NCBI GenBank assembly: GCA_964609155.1
Contig: CAZSRF010000042.1
Location: 1 to 15,806 of the forward strand
Length of the DNA stretch: 15,806 nucleotides
From: JAGOUU01 sp964609155
Lineage (GTDB): Bacteria; Pseudomonadota; Gammaproteobacteria; JAGOUU01
Reading direction: 5' to 3'
Shown: in pieces, positions 1 through 7,985 of the stretch
Position numbering within the stretch: the stretch's first letter is position 1
Layout of the letters: each line of letters starts with the position of its first letter
Notes under the pieces: model-generated
The model's input: the letters and a program-made list of their open reading frames with translations, nothing else
The model's database searches: none
What the model was told of the DNA's origin: nothing
Program-made: the position numbers and the translations under genes

Positions 1-55
1 CAATTGTGCCTACGTTTACGTGCGGTTTATTACGCTCAAACTTTGCCTTTGCCAT
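1..55 (-). CDS. tuf: Elongation factor Tu, N-terminal fragment (str-operon copy)
   Basis: EF-Tu is the GTPase that delivers aminoacyl-tRNA to the ribosomal A site. Only the first 18 codons are in the window; the gene runs off the left edge. They read MAKAKFERNKPHVNVGTI, the standard EF-Tu amino terminus just before the G1 loop. The ATG (53-55) is preceded by a GAGGA-type ribosome binding site. It is the last gene of the rpsL-rpsG-fusA-tuf order, separated from fusA by a 63-codon ORF. A second tuf ends at the right edge of the window, so the genome has at least two copies, as is usual in gammaproteobacteria. Confidence 0.95.
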   Translation of the reverse strand, partial: MAKAKFERNKPHVNVGTI

Positions 56-85
56 TAATAGATCCTCTTGTCGATAATCAATTTT

Positions 86-277
86 TTAACTTTTATTTTC
101 AAAAGTACCATAACTTGGCACTTCTGACTGTTCACTTAATTTGGGCTTTGCTGGTTTACTAGCAACACCCCATAATTTGGTTATTGAATGAGTTAGGTAT
201 GGGTATAATCCAGCAGTTAGAACGGTATCTTGAACTTTTTTAAGCTCTTTAGATGTGCGTTCAAACTCATTTCCCAT
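86..277 (-). CDS. Hypothetical 63-residue protein between fusA and tuf
   Basis: I do not recognise this protein. The ORF begins with ATG at 275-277 behind a good ribosome binding site (GAGGT, 5 bases before the ATG), starts 41 bases after the fusA stop, and ends 30 bases before the tuf start. It therefore fits the operon like a real gene. The first 20 residues are charged and probably helical (MGNEFERTSKELKKVQDTV). Residues of about 20-40 are more hydrophobic and aromatic (LTAGLYPYLTHSITKLWGVA). The rest is Pro/Lys/Ser-rich and polar (KPAKPKLSEQSEVPS). No signal peptide or clear transmembrane helix is seen. Codons end mostly in A or T, like the neighbours. Gammaproteobacteria normally have only a short spacer here. 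It could be a lineage-specific small protein or a chance ORF; the binding site and operon fit favour a gene. Confidence 0.6.
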   Translation of the reverse strand: MGNEFERTSKELKKVQDTVLTAGLYPYLTHSITKLWGVASKPAKPKLSEQSEVPSYGTFENKS

Positions 278-318
278 AAGTTTACCTCACTATAATTATA
301 TTTTTTCAATACAATATC

Positions 319-2418
319 TTAAGCACTACGCTCGCTAATGATAGCGTCAGCCACGCTATTTGGAGTTTCGCTATATTTCTTAAACTCCATAGTATAAGTT
401 GCACGGCCTTGCGACATTGATCGCAAATCTGTTGCATAACCAAACATTTCAGATAGCGGCACTTCAGCTTTAATATGCTTATTACCAGTCGCACCATCTT
501 CCATGCCTTGTATAATACCACGACGCCTACTTAAATCACCCATAACATCCCCCATATATTCTTCTGGAGTTACAGATTCCACATCCATAATTGGCTCTAA
601 TAATACAGGCCTCGCTTTTTTGGCCCCCTCTTTGAAGCCCATTGAACCTGCAATCTTAAATGCCATCTCATTGGAATCAACGTCATGGTAAGAACCATCA
701 AACAAAGTAACCTTAACATCAACAACTGGGTAGCCCGCTAGGATACCATTTTGCATCTGTTCTTGTACACCTTTATCTACTGCTGGTATATATTCTTTTG
801 GTACTGTACCACCAACAATCTTATTTTCAAACTCATACCCAGAACCTGGTTCTTTAGGCTCAATTTTAAGCCATACATGTCCGTACTGACCACGGCCACC
901 TGACTGTCTGACAAATTTACCTTCTTGTTCTACAGCTGTTCTGATAGTTTCTCTGTATGCAACCTGAGGCTTACCAACATTTGCTTCAACTTTAAACTCT
1001 CGCTTCATTCTATCTACAATGATTTCAAGATGTAGCTCACCCATACCCGCGATAATAGTCTGACCAGACTCTTCATCTGTATGTACCTTAAAAGAAGGAT
1101 CTTCCTGTGCTAATTTACTTAAAGCCATACCCATTTTCTCTTGATCTGGCTTGGTTTTCGGTTCTACAGCTACTGATATAACTGGTTCTGGAAACTCCAT
1201 TCTTTCGAGCATGATCACTTTATTTTCGTCGCAAATAGTATCACCAGTCGTGGTAAATTTCAAGCCCACCGCTGCTGCTATATCACCTGCTCTTACTTCT
1301 TTAATTTCTTCACGGGTGTTAGCATGCATTTGTAATAATCTACCAAACCTCTCGCGTTTGTCTTTAATAGAATTAATAACAGTATCACCTGATTTAATAA
1401 CGCCTGAGTAGACCCTAAAGAAGGTTAAAGTACCCACATATGGATCTGTGGCAATTTTAAATGCCAACGCTGAAAATGGTTCATCATCCTTAGCTGTACG
1501 AGTAATCTCACTACCGTCTTCATCTTCACCTGTTACTGGTTTTTTATCTACCGGTGACGGTAAATATTCAATCACTGCATCAAGCATAGCTTGCACGCCT
1601 TTATTTTTAAAAGCAGAACCGCATAACACAGGAACAATTTCACTTTTTAGTGTTCTTATTCTTAATCCCGTTTTAATCTCTTGTTCTGTTAACTCCCCTG
1701 TCTCTAAATACTTTTCCATTAGCTCTTCATTAGCTTCCGCGGCAGCTTCTAGAACTGCTTCTCTTAATTCATTACATTTATCTGCTATATCAGCCGGGAT
1801 ATCTGCTAATTCAAACTTGCTACCCTTAGTTTCTTCATCCCAATAAATCGCTTTCATTTTGACTAAATCAACAACGCCCTTGAAGTTTTCTTCACTACCA
1901 ACATTGTAATGTAACGCAACAGCATTAGCGCCTAATCTAGTTTGGATTTGTTTCACCACACGCAAGAAATCAGCACCTTGACGGTCCATTTTATTTACAA
2001 AGGCCAGTCTTGGTACGCCATACTTATTAGCCTGTCTCCAGACCGTCTCTGATTGTGGCTCAACACCACCTACTGCACAAAATACCGCACAAGCGCCATC
2101 TAGCACCCTTAAAGATCTTTCTACTTCAATAGTAAAGTCCACGTGACCCGGGGTATCAATTATGTTAATTCGATGCTCTGGAAAATTTTTAGCCATACCA
2201 CTCCAAAAACAAGTGGTGGCAGCAGAAGTAATAGTAATACCACGTTCTTGCTCTTGTTCCATCCAGTCCATAACAGCAGCGCCGTCATGCACTTCCCCAA
2301 TTTTATGAGAAACACCAGTATAAAATAAAACCCTTTCTGTCGTAGTAGTTTTACCAGCATCAATATGGGCCATGATACCTATATTACGATATCTTTCAAT
2401 TGGAGTTGTACGAGCCAT
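319..2418 (-). CDS. fusA: Elongation factor G
   Basis: EF-G is the ribosomal translocase: it uses GTP to move tRNA and mRNA after peptide bond formation, and with RRF it recycles ribosomes. The 699-residue product is close to the usual 690-704. The GTPase motifs are intact: P-loop AHIDAGKT at residues 17-24, switch I RGITITSAATT from 59, DTPGH at 88-92 and NKMD at 142-145. Domains II to V follow in full, including the GGRGQYGHVW region of domain IV and a normal C-terminus. The ATG at 2416-2418 has an AAGGA ribosome binding site about 7 bases upstream. In the str operon it normally follows rpsG closely. Here a 253-base spacer holding a 65-codon ORF separates them. Confidence 0.98.
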   Translation of the reverse strand: MARTTPIERYRNIGIMAHIDAGKTTTTERVLFYTGVSHKIGEVHDGAAVMDWMEQEQERGITITSAATTCFWSGMAKNFPEHRINIIDTPGHVDFTIEVERSLRVLDGACAVFCAVGGVEPQSETVWRQANKYGVPRLAFVNKMDRQGADFLRVVKQIQTRLGANAVALHYNVGSEENFKGVVDLVKMKAIYWDEETKGSKFELADIPADIADKCNELREAVLEAAAEANEELMEKYLETGELTEQEIKTGLRIRTLKSEIVPVLCGSAFKNKGVQAMLDAVIEYLPSPVDKKPVTGEDEDGSEITRTAKDDEPFSALAFKIATDPYVGTLTFFRVYSGVIKSGDTVINSIKDKRERFGRLLQMHANTREEIKEVRAGDIAAAVGLKFTTTGDTICDENKVIMLERMEFPEPVISVAVEPKTKPDQEKMGMALSKLAQEDPSFKVHTDEESGQTIIAGMGELHLEIIVDRMKREFKVEANVGKPQVAYRETIRTAVEQEGKFVRQSGGRGQYGHVWLKIEPKEPGSGYEFENKIVGGTVPKEYIPAVDKGVQEQMQNGILAGYPVVDVKVTLFDGSYHDVDSNEMAFKIAGSMGFKEGAKKARPVLLEPIMDVESVTPEEYMGDVMGDLSRRRGIIQGMEDGATGNKHIKAEVPLSEMFGYATDLRSMSQGRATYTMEFKKYSETPNSVADAIISERSA

Positions 2419-2432
2419 TAATTATCCTTTGT

Positions 2433-2448
2433 AATAAATATATTTATT
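2433..2448. repeat. 16-bp perfect AT palindrome before fusA
   Basis: AATAAATATATTTATT reads the same on both strands and lies just upstream of the fusA ribosome binding site (about 2425-2430). It contains no G or C, so any RNA hairpin would be weak. It may be only a product of base composition. Confidence 0.3.
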
Positions 2449-2467
2449 TATTTTAATTAGTTCTAAA

Positions 2468-2665
2468 TCAATATCTATGGTAAACAGATCTGCTTCTTTC
2501 TCTTGTTTGGTCTTCCCAGATATCTCCTTGAGAAGTTTCAACTTTACTGCTAGGTACTGTGATACTATCATGCTGAAAAAAGCGACGTAAACAAGCTACA
2601 ATTCCCATGCCTACTTTTTTATCCGAGTTTAAAGGTGCTTCTATACCCAAGCTACTTTTCTTCAT
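2468..2665 (-). CDS. Hypothetical 65-residue protein between rpsG and fusA
   Basis: I do not recognise this protein. Its ATG (2663-2665) lies only 6 bases after the rpsG stop, so translation could be coupled to S7. The upstream GGTAG is a weak ribosome binding site overlapping the S7 stop. The product starts MKKSSLGIEAPLNSDKKVGM, continues through a short hydrophobic-basic patch (GIVACLRRFF, about 21-30), and ends in a polar, charged tail rich in Arg and Ser (TRERSRSVYHRY). No signal peptide, membrane helix or known motif is visible; the single Cys (about residue 25) gives no metal site. Codons favour A or T in the third position, as in the neighbours. It fills nearly all of the enlarged rpsG-fusA spacer. 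It could be a lineage-specific small protein, a remnant, or a chance ORF. Confidence 0.5.
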   Translation of the reverse strand: MKKSSLGIEAPLNSDKKVGMGIVACLRRFFQHDSITVPSSKVETSQGDIWEDQTRERSRSVYHRY

Positions 2666-2671
2666 GATTTA

Positions 2672-3142
2672 CTACCATCTATAGTGAGCGAATGCCTTAT
2701 TAGCTTCAGCCATTTTATGCATGTCTTCACGCATTTTTAATGCAGCGCCACGATTACCTAATGCGTCTTTTAATTCGCCAGTCAATCTAGCAATAATACC
2801 TTTTTCATGACGTTTGCGCGCTGCCTTGATAACCCAAGTCATGGCTATTCTGCTTTTGCGTACTGGACGTACTTCAATAGGCACTTGATACGTAGCACCA
2901 CCAACACGTCTTGATTTAACTTCAACAAGAGGTCCGACTTTATCTAAGATATCTTCAAACTTTGCTAACACATCATCATTTTCATTTTCTTTAAGACTAT
3001 CCAACACTTTATAGACTGTTCTTTCAGCAATAGATTTTTTACCGCTCTTCATTATAAGATTAATGAACTGAGCTAATAAATTACTTCCATAAACTGGATC
3101 TGGTAATATACTTCTTTTTTCTGCTTGACGTCTTCTAGACAT
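2672..3142 (-). CDS. rpsG: Small ribosomal subunit protein S7
   Basis: S7 nucleates assembly of the 30S head by binding the 3' major domain of 16S rRNA and lines the tRNA exit site. The 156-residue product has the usual length and the family pattern: MSRRRQAEKR at the start, LAQFINLIMKSGKKSIAE, then the strongly conserved GGATYQVPIEVRP and a basic C-terminal half ending AFAHYRW. The ATG at 3140-3142 has an AGGTGG ribosome binding site about 7 bases upstream. It lies only 23 bases after rpsL, so the longer rpsL-rpsG spacer that carries the S7 repressor site in E. coli is absent here. The next ORF starts 6 bases after its stop. Confidence 0.98.
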   Translation of the reverse strand: MSRRRQAEKRSILPDPVYGSNLLAQFINLIMKSGKKSIAERTVYKVLDSLKENENDDVLAKFEDILDKVGPLVEVKSRRVGGATYQVPIEVRPVRKSRIAMTWVIKAARKRHEKGIIARLTGELKDALGNRGAALKMREDMHKMAEANKAFAHYRW

Positions 3143-3165
3143 TTGCTTTCCACCTATTATTTAAA

Positions 3166-3582
3166 CTATTTCTTGCCGCCTTTTGCATTCTTAGCACCAG
3201 CAGCATCTTTGCCACCTTTTGCTCTCTTTGTACCATACTTAGAGCGACCTTGCTTTCTATCGTTAACGCCAGCAGTATCTAAACTACCACGCACGATATG
3301 ATAACGAACACCTGGTAAGTCTTTTACACGACCACCACGAATAACAATTACAGAGTGTTCCTGGAGGTTGTGACCTTCACCTGGAATATAAGCAGTTACT
3401 TCCTGACGATTAGTTAATCTAACACGAGCAACTTTACGCAACGCAGAGTTTGGTTTTTTAGGCGTTGTTGTATACACACGTGTACAAACACCCCGTTTTT
3501 GTGGGCAACGCTGTAATGCTGGCACCGCACTTTTTTTGAGCTTTTGCTGACGTGCTTTACGAACCAACTGACCAATTCTCAT
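3166..3582 (-). CDS. rpsL: Small ribosomal subunit protein S12 with an extended basic C-terminal tail
   Basis: S12 sits at the decoding centre and helps set translational accuracy. The core is textbook: PQKRGVCTRVYTTTPKKPNS, then GEGHNLQEHSV and RGGRVKDLPGVRYH. Lys42 and Lys87 (equivalent to E. coli K42/K87, mature numbering) are the wild-type residues, so no streptomycin-resistance change is seen at these sites. Asp88 of KDLPG, the site methylthiolated by RimO in E. coli, is present. The protein has 138 residues against about 124 in E. coli. The extra part is a Gly/Ala/Lys tail after KYGTKRAK, built around two AKGGK units. The ATG at 3580-3582 has a GGAG ribosome binding site. rpsL opens the str operon 96 bases after rpoC. 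Confidence 0.97.
   Translation of the reverse strand: MRIGQLVRKARQQKLKKSAVPALQRCPQKRGVCTRVYTTTPKKPNSALRKVARVRLTNRQEVTAYIPGEGHNLQEHSVIVIRGGRVKDLPGVRYHIVRGSLDTAGVNDRKQGRSKYGTKRAKGGKDAAGAKNAKGGKK
3170..3222. repeat. Imperfect 17-bp direct repeat encoding the S12 tail
   Basis: Positions 3170-3186 and 3206-3222 match at 14 of 17 bases. On the coding strand they read GCAAAAGGYGGCAARRA and encode two AKGGK units at the end of S12. This suggests the tail grew by local duplication and then drifted. Confidence 0.6.
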
Positions 3583-3640
3583 GTATTACTCTCCAAATCT
3601 TTTCTTTAACTATTACACAATCTATAACAAATTATATTAA

Positions 3641-3653
3641 CCGCGTGAAGCGG
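3641..3653 (-). terminator. Small GC hairpin between rpoC and rpsL, possible weak terminator
   Basis: On the transcribed strand CCGC-TTCAC-GCGG forms a 4-bp all-GC stem, about 25 bases after the rpoC stop, in otherwise AT-rich DNA. It is followed by TTAATATAATTTG, which is not a clean U tract. It could be a weak terminator or an RNA-stability element between the rpoBC and str units. The short stem makes this uncertain. Confidence 0.25.
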
Positions 3654-3678
3654 ATTTTACCTAGCATTATTATTACAG

Positions 3679-6600
3679 TCAAGTCTTATCAACTATATCT
3701 GATGAATTTAAGGCATCACTTAAAGCACTTTCTATATCACTAGCTGATATTTTATTGACCTCATCAATATTCTTATTTTTATTACTTAAGTTATTGTTTT
3801 TAAGCTTAGCATTTTTAGCTTTTGTACGCTTATCCTGATGATAGGCTGCTCCTGTACCAGCTGGTATTAAGCGTCCAACCATCACATTTTCTTTCAAGCC
3901 CCTCAAGTCATCTCGCTTACCCGTAACTGCAGCTTCTGTTAGAACTCTCGTAGTTTCCTGGAATGATGCAGCTGATATAAACGAATCAGTATTTAACGAA
4001 GCCTTTGTGATCCCCATTAATAATTGTTCATATATCACTGGTACTTTACCTTGCTCTTGTAACTTTTTGTTTTCTTCACGTAAAACAGCAAGGTCAATTA
4101 ATTCACCCGCTATATAGCTACTGTCACCAGAAGAAGTCACTTCTGCTNNNNNNNNNNGCTTTTCTTAGCATCTGACGAATAATCACTTCAATATGCTTGT
4201 CATTAATTTTAACACCTTGCAAACGGTAAACATCTTGAACTTCATTAATGATATAATTAGCCAATTCAGTAGTCCCAGATAACCTTAGAATATCATGCGG
4301 ATTTGCTGCACCTTCTGAGATCACCTCACCTTTTTCAACTGTTTCACCTTCAAATACAGCGACTTGCCGCCACTTAGGTATTAGAGTTTCATATGACTCA
4401 CTACCGTCCTTAGGTGTGATAATCAAACGACGTTTACCTTTAGTCTCTCTACCAAAGCTTACAATACCCGATATTTCTGCTAGTATTGCAGATTCTTTAG
4501 GTTTTCTTGCTTCAAATAGATCAGCTACTCGCGGTAAGCCCCCAGTTATATCCCCTGTTTTTGATGTCTCTTGAGGGATACGGGCTATTGTATCACCCAC
4601 TTCCACTCTTGCACCATCTTCTAATGACAAGATAGCATCAACTGGCAAGAAATACTGAGCCGGTAGTGTTAATCCAGGTAAATTTAAATCTTCACCATTG
4701 TCATCTACCAATTTGATCAATGGACGCAATTCTTTACCACCAATACCACGTTGTTTAGTATCTATTATAATAATACTTGACAACCCTGTAATCTCATCTG
4801 TCTGACGACGCATATTCACGCCCTCAATCATATCAGTAAGAACAATCTTACCAGCTACTTCAGTGATGATTGGATGAGTATGTGGTTCCCAATTTGCAAC
4901 TACCTCACCTGCTTTTACTTTCTCACTTTCATTCTTGTCTATAACTGTACCATAAGGAACACGGTAACGTTCACGCTCACGACCATAATCGTCTATAATT
5001 GCTAATTCACCAGAACGCGATACTACAACGTTTTTATTATTTTTATTCTGCACTGTTTTCATATTATGTAATTTAATATGACCTTCAGCTTTAACCTGAA
5101 TATTATTAACCGCTGTCGCACGTGAAGCTGCACCACCAATATGGAACGTACGCATTGTTAACTGTGTACCCGGCTCACCTATTGATTGTGCGGCAATAAC
5201 ACCTACTGCTTCACCATAATTAACCATGTGCCCTCGTGCTAAATCGCGACCATAACATTTAGCACAGATACCAAAACTATATTCACATGAAATTGGTGAG
5301 CGAACTTTAATTTTATACAAGCCCGCACGCTCAATGAAATCTATATTATTTTCATCAAGTACAGTATAAGCTGGTAAAAAGACACTTCCTGTTTCAGGAT
5401 CTAATAAGTCTTCACTTAATGTTCGTCCTAAAACACGCTCACGCAATGGCTCAACGACATCGCCACCTTGAATCAATGGTGCAACCCAAATACCATTGGT
5501 CGTACCACAGTCATCCCCCATCACAACAACATCTTGTGCAACGTCTACCAAACGACGTGTTAAATACCCGGAGTTTGCAGTCTTTAACGCAGTATCTGAT
5601 AACCCCTTACGAGCACCATGCGTAGATATAAAGTATTGCAATACATTTAAGCCTTCTCTGAAATTCACTGTAATAGGCGTTTCCATAATAGAACCATCTG
5701 GCTTTGACATTAATCCACGCATACCAGACAGCTGTTTAATCTGCGCAGCAGAACCCCTCGCACCAGAGTCTGCCATCATATAAACAGAATTGAATGATTC
5801 TTGTTTTACAGTGTTACCTTTTGCATCCACAACTTCGTCAGTTGCAAGCTTCTCCATCATCGCTTTTGCTACTTGATCACCTGCTACAGTCCAAATATCT
5901 ACAACTTTATTATAACGTTCTCCATTTGTTACCAGACCAGAAGCATATTGAGCTTCAATTTCTTTAACTTCATTTTCAGCTTGCGCAATAATTTCAGCTT
6001 TCTCATCTGGAACTACTAAATCGTCAACACCTATTGAACAGCCTGCTCTTTTTGCAAACTCAAAACCAGTATACATCAACTGATCTGCAAAAATAACAGT
6101 TTCTTTTAGCCCCACTTTTCTATAACAAATATTGATTAAACCGGATATTTGCTTCTTATTCATTGTTTTATTAACTAAAGCAAATGGTAAACCAACCGGT
6201 AAAATATCAAATAATATTGCTCGACCAACTGTGCTATCTACAATAACTGTATTGCTAGGGTCTTGATTAACTCTAACTTTTATCTTTGCATGCAATGCAA
6301 CCTGGTTAGTATAGTACGCACGCTTAACCTCCGCGACATCACTGAAAATCATCCCCTCACCCAGAACATTGATTTTCTCGCGTGTCATATAATATAGTCC
6401 CAAGACAACATCCTGCGAAGGAACAATAATAGGATCACCATTTGCTGGTGACAATATATTGTTGCTAGACATCATAAGCGCTCTAGCTTCCAATTGCGCT
6501 TCTGTTGTTAATGGAATATGCACGGCCATCTGATCACCATCAAAGTCTGCATTGAATGCAGCACAAACTAAAGGATGCAGTTGGATAGCCTTACCTTCAA

Positions 6601-7924
6601 TTAATACCGGCTCAAATGCCTGAATACCCAATCTATGCAACGTTGGTGCACGATTGAGGAGAACTGGATGTTCGCGGATAACTTCTTCTAGAATATCCCA
6701 TACTTCTGACTCTTCTCTTTCAACCATTTTTTTTGCAGCTTTGATAGTCGTTGCAATACCACGTAACTCTAGTTTGCTAAAAATAAACGGCTTAAACAGC
6801 TCTAATGCCATTTTCTTAGGCAATCCACACTGATGAAGCTTTAATGTAGGCCCTACTACAATAACTGAACGACCTGAATAATCTACACGTTTACCTAGTA
6901 AGTTCTGTCTAAAACGACCTTGCTTACCTTTAATCATATCTGCAAGTGATTTCAGCGGTCTCTTATTAGAGCCAGTTATAGCTCTACCACGACGGCCATT
7001 ATCTAATAAAGCATCAACAGATTCTTGTAACATACGTTTTTCGTTACGAACAATAATATCCGGCGCATTAAGATCCAACAGTCTTTTAAGGCGATTATTA
7101 CGATTAATAACCCTACGGTATAAATCATTTAAATCAGATGTAGCAAATCTGCCTCCATCCAATGGGACCAGCGGTCTTAAATCTGGCGGCAATACTGGTA
7201 GAACATCCAAAATCATCCAATCAGGTTTATTATCTGATTGCGCAAAATTTTCAAGCAATTTAAGACGTTTACTTAATTTTTTAATTCTTGTTTCAGAGTT
7301 AGTCGTTGGCAACTCTTCGCGAATCTTATTAATCTCATTGGTAACATTAATTTGATTTAATAAGTCCCTAACTGCCTCCGCTCCCATACGAGCAGTAAAC
7401 TCATCACCAAATTGCTCAACAGCATCCAAATAAGCTTCATCTGAAAGCAACTGACCTTTTTCTAGGTTCGTCATACCTGGGTCAACTACAACAAAAGCTT
7501 CAAAATAAAGTACTCTTTCTATATCTCTTAGAGTCATATCCAAAAGCAAACCAATTCTTGACGGTAATGACTTTAAAAACCAAATGTGTGCAACTGGAGA
7601 AGCTAACTCAATATGCCCCATCCTATCACGGCGCACTTTAGATTGAGTAACTTCAACACCACATTTTTCGCAAATAATTCCTCGGTGTTTCAATCTTCTG
7701 TATTTGCCGCATAAGCATTCATAATCTTTAACTGGACCAAAAATCTTAGCGCAGAACAATCCATCTCTTTCTGGCTTAAAAGTCCTATAATTAATGGTTT
7801 CTGGTTTCTTTACCTCACCATACGACCATGAACGGATACTTTCTGGAGAGGTCAAGCTAATACGGATATAGTCAACTTCTAGCTCATGTCCTTGTGGTTT
7901 GAGTACTTTTAATAAATCTCTCAA
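3679..7924 (-). CDS. rpoC: RNA polymerase beta' subunit (coding sequence interrupted by a run of Ns)
   Basis: Beta' forms the clamp and, with beta, the active centre of RNA polymerase. The first zinc site is intact (Cys70, Cys72, Cys85, Cys88), as is the catalytic NADFDGDQMAVH with Asp460, Asp462 and Asp464 binding magnesium. The second zinc site (DDCG, then ISCEYSFGICAKC) and the trigger-loop region are also present. The start is TTG at 7922-7924: AGGAGA lies 6 bases upstream, and the protein starts (M)RDLLKVLKPQ, matching the family. As printed, the ten Ns at 4148-4157 throw the frame into a stop. Reading resumes in another frame at GCA 4144-4146 and runs to TGA 3679-3681. Joining the parts gives about 1410 residues, against 1407 in E. 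coli. The last 50 residues are Lys/Asn-rich and diverged, as expected for this tail. Confidence 0.97.
4148..4157. other. Assembly gap of ten Ns inside rpoC
   Basis: Ten Ns separate ...ACTTCTGCT from GCTTTTCTTAG.... The two flanks share GCT. Dropping the Ns and one GCT gives a continuous frame reading LRKAEVTSSGDS, which aligns with the gammaproteobacterial RpoC sequence at this point (Pseudomonas: LRKVEITDSGDS, from memory). The gap is best read as an artificial spacer between two contigs that abut or overlap, not as missing gene content. Confidence 0.9.
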
Positions 7925-7930
7925 GGTCTT

Positions 7931-7936
7931 TCTCCT
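7931..7936 (-). promoter_or_regulatory. Ribosome binding site that fixes the TTG start of rpoC
   Basis: AGGAGA on the coding strand lies 6 bases before TTG at 7922-7924. No in-frame ATG or GTG matches the conserved beta' amino terminus here, so this site decides the start. Confidence 0.85.
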
Positions 7937-7985
7937 AAATATTTAATTTCTTAATATTTATTAATTACAATTAACATAATAATTT

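Noticed and set aside
306..521. 71-codon minus-strand ORF overlapping the end of fusA
   Set aside because: It lies wholly in another frame of fusA over conserved EF-G sequence, with no independent signal. The ORF at 2160-2363 is rejected for the same reason.
3583..3678. Search for a str-operon promoter between rpoC and rpsL
   Set aside because: No hexamer pair with acceptable spacing stands out. rpsL may be transcribed by read-through from rpoC or from an unrecognised promoter.
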